Source: Dastarcus helophoroides (Eukaryota > Arthropoda > Insecta > Coleoptera > Bothrideridae). Taken from it: a stretch of DNA of 64,000 nt. Made by a program: the position numbers and the translations under genes. The stretch is from positions 5,897,304 through 5,961,303 of the forward strand of contig CM053328.1 in NCBI GenBank assembly GCA_028583605.1, given 5' to 3'. The notes under the pieces were generated by a model, which saw only the letters and a program-made list of their open reading frames with translations, made no database searches and was not told where the DNA came from. Shown piece after piece: positions 58,701-64,000 of this stretch (the stretch's first letter is position 1; every line of letters begins with the position of its first letter).

Positions 58701-61611
58701 CACAATGTTTCGATAAATATTTGCTAACACGGACCAGGTTTTGTATTACTGCATCATAGGCGGTCATACCAGCAATTTGTTTAGCCGTTGCTATGTTAAC
58801 AAGCTCCATGGATCACAGACTCCTACGAATATAGGAAATGTCAATTATTTTAAGTAGAAATGTTTAAATACTTGGAAAATATCAAAAATACAAACCAAAT
58901 TTGGAAAATTTTATTTAGAAAATTTTGAAATATTGGAACTTTCAAAAAGTTAACATTTCCAAAGAAAGATCGAAATTAAAATAAAAAACAAACGAATTCT
59001 TTAGAAAAAGCTGAAATGATTTTTAGGAAAAAGCCACATTTTAAGAAAAAGTTGAGATCTTTTTAAGTTGCCTATTTTGAAAAAGGTCCAAATTTCCATA
59101 AAAAATGAAACTTTTGAAAACTTGCAAAAAAGTCAACATTACGAGAAAAAGTGCAATTTTGAAAAAAAATGTAAATGCAGAAATTTCCAAAATAAGTTAA
59201 GAGTTCCAAGTCCAAATTTTGAAAAGCAATGGAAGTTTCGAAATGCCAAAATGGGCGAAATTTTCGAAAAAGTCGAAAAAAAGCTGAAATCATTTTTAGA
59301 AAAAATCCACATTTCAAGAAAAGGTTGAGATATTTTTAAGTTTGCAATTTTGGAAAAGGTCCAAATTTCCATAAAAAAAACAAACTTTTGAAAACTTGCA
59401 AAAAAGTCAACATTACGAGAAAAAGTGTAATTTTGAAAAAAAAGTAAATACAGAAATTTCCAAAATAAGTTAAAATTTTAAGAGTTCCAAGTCCAAATTT
59501 TGAAAAACAATGGAAATTTTGAAATGCCAAAATGGGCGAAATTTTCGAAAAAGTCGAAAAAAAGCTGAAATCATTTTTAGAAAAAATCCACATTTCAAGA
59601 AATGGTTGAGATCTTTTTAAGTTGGCAATTTTGGAAAAGGTCCAAATTTCCATAAAAAAACAAACTTTTGAAAACTTGCAAAAAAGTCAACATTACGAGA
59701 AAAAGTGTAATTTTGGAAAAAAGTAAATACAGAAATTTCCAAAATAAGTTAAAATTTTAAGAGTTCCAAGTCCAAAATTTGAGAAGCAATGGAAGTTTTG
59801 AAATGCCAAAATGGGCGAAATTTTCGAAAAAGTCGAAAAAAAGCTGAAATCATTTTTAGGAAAAATCCACATTTCAAGAAAAGGTTGAGATCTTTTTAAG
59901 TTGGCAATTTTGGAAAAGGTCCAAATTTCCATAAAAAAACAAACTTTTGAAAACTTGCAAAAAAGCAAACATTACGAGAAAAAGTGTAATTTTGAAAAAA
60001 AAGCAAATACAGAAATTTCCAAAATAAGTTAAAATTTTAAGAGTTTCAAGTCCAAATTTTGAAAAGCAATGGGTTTCGAAATGCCAAAATGGGCGAAATT
60101 TTCGAAAAAGTCGAAAATGTCGGAATTTTTGCAGAAAGTCAAGATTTCTAATCAGTTAAAATAGAAAAAGTGAACATTTTCAAAACAACTTAATTTTGGA
60201 AAAGTTATGATAAAAAAAATGATTTTTTAAACCAATTTCAAATTATCAAAAAAGTCAAATTTTTCAAGAACAAGAAAAAAGGGAATACATTTTCAGAAAA
60301 AGGAAATATTTTAAAAAATTTTGAGAAAAATGTGCATTTTACAAAACAGAGTTTTAACATTTTTTGGCAAAAATGACGAAATTTGGAGTTTAAACTTGAA
60401 AATTCGGATAAGTTAAAAATCACGAAAAAAATTGCATTAGGCCATTTTGGTTATGAGTACCTTTTTCATGACAAGTTACATACTTACGCTAATAAATTCC
60501 TCAGGGATTAACGACTCCTGAAAGCACATCCTCATTTTGTAATTCAAGGGTAAAATGATGTGATACCCTTTGGCGCTGTTGTTCCCCAATTTCAAGGGCA
60601 TGTTGTATTTCTGCGCCAACTGCTTTACGTATTCTAAAAGCAACAACAGTAACAACCCTCGAACATTCCCCACGCTTCCCACCAAATACCTCCCATGTCA
60701 TCCAACCGTTCCGAGTAGATCTTCCTAAGCAGATCCAACAGGCCGTTCACCCCGTTTTTAATGGCGAAACACCTCTGTATGATTCCCTGTTGACCTTTGG
60801 CGGGTTGCGCTTCTTTATGAATGAAATCCTTGAGGCGGTCGCGGATCGTCAAAAACTGCTCGCTGCTTAAAACCGCGTGAAATTTTCGAAAGTACTTCGG
60901 AGATAAAGTCTCGAGAATCTCCCTCAGCGGATCAATGAGGTGGACCAGCGAGTTTAAAAGGAGGACGTAATTCAGATGGCGGTTGTTGCAATGGTGCGAC
61001 CCGTTTGGCATCATCGTTGGCAACTTCAAAATCTGCTCCAAGTTGGACACTTTTTTCAATATTATCTGTTAACACCGAAATTGTGATATTTTATTTCATT
61101 GAAATATTTTGGAGCCTAAATTTTACATATTTAGAGAATAAAAAAAAGATTGAAACATTTGAAACTCGTATAAGGATAAAAATTTGAATGACAGAAAAAA
61201 AGTAGTGGATTTTTTACAGTGAAATATCGAATTTAAAGTTTGAATTCCCATGCAACATTTTTTGATTGAGATTTAATTCAAAATTTCAAATATAACTTGA
61301 AATTTCAAGAAGAAAAATTATACTTCTGATATTTTTTGTTTTCGGTGAAATTTCAGGTCCAAAATATTACATCATAGTATTAACCTGGATCCCTCGTAAT
61401 TTGTCTGGATTGTTTCTTAGTCCTTCTACAGCATTCAGTCTTTCTTCTAGAATCTCTTTGGAACGCAGAGGTTGCAGCAGAGATGAACGCAGGAGTCTCG
61501 AACCCATCCTCGTAGAGCAAAAATTTAAAACTCCGTAGAGAGTTGAGTATTTGGTGGCTTGCTTTGGTCTTCGACATGAGACGAGTTCTAATCTATCCGC
61601 TGTGGCCATAT
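46787..61611 (-). CDS. MSH4: MutS homologue 4-like, meiotic recombination (3' exons only)
   Basis: Six exons on the minus strand keep one frame: 61611-61385, 61065-60690, 60633-60488, 50288-50185, 47925-47706 and 47647-46787, about 640 residues. Exon one has the MutS core signature of MSH4 (YSTLYGVLNFCSTRMGSRLL). The third matches the clamp region (QKYNMPLKL...KGYHIILP). The fifth reads YTRPKFADYTEVKDSYHPLLD. The sixth is the ATPase: Walker A GPNGGGKS (47588-47611), FTRATNEDKMEVGASSF, Walker B LIIYDEP and ATHY. MSH4 pairs with MSH5 as a sliding clamp that stabilises crossover intermediates. Odd points are GGGKS instead of GPNMSGKST and DEPCTSTN instead of DELGRGTN. Introns are 56-58 nt except a 10.2-kb one. 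The N-terminal ~300 residues lie beyond the window or were not found. MSH5 is less likely. Confidence 0.88.
47926..50184 (-). other. MSH4-like intron with pentamer array and T-rich minisatellite
   Basis: The ~2.26-kb intron between the 50185 and 47925 exons holds the second purine pentamer array and T-rich minisatellite. Donor GTAAG and acceptor TTTTAG are canonical and the exons join as TC|A (Ser). Confidence 0.75.
48278..49192. repeat. Pentamer array (AGAGA)n bounded by a ~72-bp direct repeat
   Basis: The array proper runs from 48350 to 49111 with nearly perfect AGAGA units and regional variants: AGATG near 48555-48630 and 49045-49111, AGAGC at 48770-48855 and 48895-48940. It is flanked by a directly repeated unique sequence at 48278-48350 and 49112-49185 (AACGCACTACTCGGCTTT, then ATTATTAAAAGCAA), differing at only a few positions. 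It lies inside an MSH4-like intron. Confidence 0.95.
49200..51660. repeat. T-rich degenerate minisatellite (inside MSH4-like introns)
   Basis: T-rich orientation of the dispersed unit, weakly phased, interrupted only by the 104-bp MSH4-like exon at 50185-50288. Confidence 0.7.
52044..52805 (+). pseudogene. LINE ORF1, coiled-coil RNA-binding-like, broken
   Basis: The first frame (52044-52379) is a highly charged coiled coil (residues about 55-111, Glu/Lys/Asn-rich) ending at TAG. After a gap that is open without ATG, the second frame (52464-52808) continues with a block seen in ORF1 proteins of insect LINEs: EKKQIMKNKSKLRK, then INEHLTHKEREKQRQLK. These probably belonged to one protein now split by the nonsense codon. 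ORF1 products bind element RNA and help form the transposition particle. Confidence 0.7.
52850..55387 (+). pseudogene. LINE ORF2, APE endonuclease plus reverse transcriptase, broken
   Basis: The N-terminal part shows the apurinic-endonuclease fold motifs in order: GTWYVRGL, an ETK acidic residue near 53034, GDFNSRVG (53350), SIIDYVLV and SDHYLV (53635). The RT part (54095-55150) has GKAPGHDGITPDMIK, NYRGITLLSTVAKIYERVL, SGFRRGHS, FIDLEKAFDRAP with its catalytic Asp, RQGGVLSPLVF and the FADD catalytic box (55084-55095). At least three frame breaks interrupt it (near 53067, 53775 and 54055), plus a TGA at 55148. The last readable frame (55205-55387) ends at the start of the post-RT region. It is dead as it stands. 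Confidence 0.85.
55400..60420. repeat. A-rich satellite with higher-order repeats
   Basis: Five kilobases of A-rich AAAAAGTCGAAATTTTGAAAA-type minisatellite with larger periods. (1) A ~435-450-bp unit repeats at least four times across about 55.9-58.0 kb: the marker GACATAAGGCAAAATTTTC occurs near 56234, 56683, 57117 and 57553. (2) A ~197-bp unit repeats at 58009 and 58206. (3) A ~280-bp unit repeats four times from about 59040 to 60110: the marker GTTGAGATCTTTTTAAGTTG occurs near 59051, 59323, 59605 and 59884. Everything lies in the large MSH4-like intron. Confidence 0.85.
58540..58800. repeat. Two-copy ~125-bp tandem repeat, non-satellite sequence
   Basis: AACGAATAAAAAGG at 58544 and AACGAATAAAAAGC at 58669 begin two tandem ~125-bp copies. 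Each contains CACAATGTTTC, ATATTTGCTAAC, CGGACCAGGTTT and GGCGGTCATACCAGCAAT. The unit is less AT-rich than the surrounding array and is the only such island there. It may be a different satellite monomer or a fragment of a mobile element. Confidence 0.75.
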
Positions 61612-61619
61612 CTGACAAT

Positions 61620-64000
61620 TTTTACATTTTATCTGTCAGTAGTACCTAAGTTACTAATCGCGTTATGGCCATGGTCAACTTATTAACAGTGGCGGCTGGT
61701 CCTATAGAGGGCAAGAGCGCGCGCACCTCGTGAAATGAGTGATTAATTTTTTTCTGTTTAATGTAAAAAAACAAGGCTTTATCACATTTTTAAGTACTAA
61801 ATAATGATCTCTTAATTAACTAATACTTGTGCATTACTTGGAATAAAGTGCGCATATGTTTTATTCCATTATGAGGAAATTTAAATAAGTTGGTGCACTC
61901 AGAACTAAGCACTTAGCGCGGCTGCTGTCCTATTCCTATCAACGACATCCTCGCTTTACGTAGAAACAATAAACTATGGAGCGCGCATTAAAGTTAGCGC
62001 AGTACGCCGCTCCCCCACGAGATGTTGTCGGATGATGAGTACGAGACAGAGTTTGTAGTGAAATATTTATGGTTCATGTGATAAGATTTCTGTTACAACT
62101 TTTGTGTCTTAATTTTGTTTCGAAATGAAGGATAGATTTTCATATCGTCAATCAATTATATTTCGATTATCTAATTATTAACATAAAAAGAAGTCTTATG
62201 AGTTACAAATTTTATTACATGTAATCAGTGGCGGCTCGTAGCCAAAGCTAATGTGGGTGCTGCGACAATGTTTAGCGTTCTAAAATTTTTAAGATTTCGA
62301 TTAAAAATTTCGACAATTTTATATTTCTTTAAAAACTTGACAATGAAAACTTTTGATAATGGCGCGTTTTTCGAAAGGTTGGCTTTTTTTCCAAATTTCG
62401 ACTGTATTGCAAAATTTAGACTTTTTTCTTGTAATCTCGACCTTATTTTATTTTTAAGTATTCACTTTTCTGAAAAACTGTGAGTACTCTTTTAAAAATT
62501 TCCGTATTTTCGTAATTATTTAGACTTTTCTGTGTTCTGCTTTTTTTGTAATTTTTTTTGAAAATTAATTATTAAATTTTTTTTTAGTTTTTACCATTTG
62601 AAAATTCTTACTTTTTCTTAAAATGTAAATTGTTCAAAACTGAACTTTCGACTTTTTTTCTAAATTTTATCTTCGTTTATAATTTTTTTTTGAAAATTAT
62701 AATTTTTTTAATTGAACAATTCGATTCTTAATAATTTTGACTGGTTTTTATTTAAATGTCAGCTATTTTTCAGAGTTTCAATTATTTTTTGCTTTTTTTT
62801 GTTGAAAATTTCGCTACTTCTTAATTTTTAAAATTCTTGACATTTTTTGAAAATTTTGACATTTTATGAAATTTTTGACATTTTTTCAAAATTTTAATTT
62901 TTGTGACCAAAAATTTAAACTTTTTCAAAAAATGTTTCACTTTGATTCAAAATTTTAACTAGCAAAAATTTAAACTTTTTCCAAAATTTCAACTTCTCTA
63001 TATTTCGACTTTTGAAAACCTCGATCTATCTGTTAATTTTCCCTTGTTTTCAATATTCCGCTTTCGAAAATTCTGTTTTTTTATTAGTGCAAATTTCCCA
63101 ACTATTCAAAATTTAAACTTTTTTAAAATTTCGAATTATTTCGTAAATTCGATAATAATTCCCAAACTTTTTGCAAATTTTGATATTTTCCTAATTTCAA
63201 CTATAAAATGCGACTTTTTCTTTTTAAAAATTTCTTTTTTTGCAAAATTTTCACCTCTTTTAGAAATTTGAAAGATTTTGAAAATATTTGCCTTGTCAAC
63301 AAATTTCGACTTACTTTATTGACTGCACTTTTTTGAAATTTTCGACGTTTCATTTTAATTCCCACTTTGATGAAAATTCCGACCTTTTTCAAATGTTCGA
63401 ATTTTTCAAAATTTCAGTCATTTCCCAAGATTTAAAATTTTTGGAAAACCTAAAAAAGTTGACTATTTTTTTTAATTTTAACTATTTTCAAAATTTTAAC
63501 ATTTTTTGGAAACTATCGATTCTTTATTTGAAAATTGTGATTTTTTTTTTAAGTCAGACATTTCCTATAACCTTTCATTGAAATTTTCGACTATTTCCAA
63601 AACATTCGACTCTTTTTGAAAACTTCACTTTTTTTGAAAAGTTTAATTTTTTTTTTTAATTTTATTTATCCATTTTTTTAAACAGTTCCAATTAAATCAT
63701 CGACTTAAAAGAAAAGATTGAAAATATTGGAAATTTCGACTTTTTTGATAATTACGAATTTTTTGATAGTTTTGAGTTTTCTCCAATATTAAAAAAATTT
63801 AGCTTCTTTGAAAGTTTAATTAAAAACTCTGCCATGTATTTTAAATGTCGATATTTTTCCAAAAATTCGTCTTTTAATCACATTCCTAAAATTATTGAAA
63901 ATGTGGACCATTTTAAAAATTGAAAATTTTTTTCGAAATCCTTTGAAAATTTGAGTTTCTAGGAAAATTTCATATTTTTTTTAAATTTGATATTTTTTAA
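61620..64000. repeat. Repeats and transposon-end fragments, no gene
   Basis: Two same-orientation CAGTGGCGGCT phrases (61687 and 62226) resemble the ends of hAT-type non-autonomous elements; no partner ends were located. From about 62280 to the window end the sequence is T-rich degenerate minisatellite. Upstream MSH4-like exons would be expected on this side, but none could be read. Confidence 0.6.

Noticed and set aside
55840..60110. CRISPR-like array
   Set aside because: Units are degenerate, differently sized and AT-rich with no constant repeat/unique spacer alternation, in a eukaryotic intron.

Overview
The window is nuclear DNA of an insect, most likely a beetle or another non-dipteran. 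The evidence is very small spliceosomal introns (46-59 nt in several genes), strongly AT-rich intergenic DNA, hAT, LINE, LTR and pogo-like elements, and an MSH4-type meiotic MutS gene, a family absent from Drosophila. The species cannot be named from the sequence. Roughly 40% of the window is degenerate AT-rich minisatellite built on a ~20-bp unit (T6CTCGAAATTTCGAC-like), present in both orientations.

Layout. 1-11.2 kb: minisatellite, fold-back elements and a 3.18-kb hAT-like non-autonomous element (6681-9863), with no recognised gene. 11.2-13.9 kb: a possible 41-aa membrane micropeptide and the histone H3.3 gene. 17.3-17.8 kb: a mitochondrial UQCC4/CCSMST1-like gene (minus). 19.1-22.9 kb: RpL3 in seven exons, carrying two paralogous box H/ACA RNAs with the U17/snR30 signature in introns 3 and 6. 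24.2-29.5 kb: a compact run of plus-strand housekeeping genes, DPH7, PYM and LAMTOR4. 30.0-32.5 kb: a decayed hAT transposon with perfect 8-bp target duplications and a nested solo LTR. 33.2-37.0 kb: an unrecognised minus-strand gene with three 64-residue repeats, each holding a ubiquitin-interacting-like motif, and many apparent frameshifts. 37-44.5 kb: repeats, including an inverted repeat with ~1.1-kb arms and a palindromic MITE. 45.7-61.6 kb: the 3' part of an MSH4-like gene (minus). One of its introns is about 10.2 kb and holds a dead LINE and several kilobases of higher-order AT satellite, and its last coding exon runs into a 1.2-kb purine/pyrimidine pentamer array. 61.7-64 kb: repeats only.

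The recognised genes are unrelated housekeeping functions (chromatin, complex III assembly, ribosome, diphthamide, exon-junction recycling, Ragulator/mTORC1) plus one meiotic gene; nothing suggests they form an operon or cluster with one function. The most interesting items are the twin U17 RNAs with compensatory base changes, the divergent ATPase motifs and repeat-fused tail of the MSH4-like gene, the UIM-repeat gene, and the two-orientation satellite architecture.
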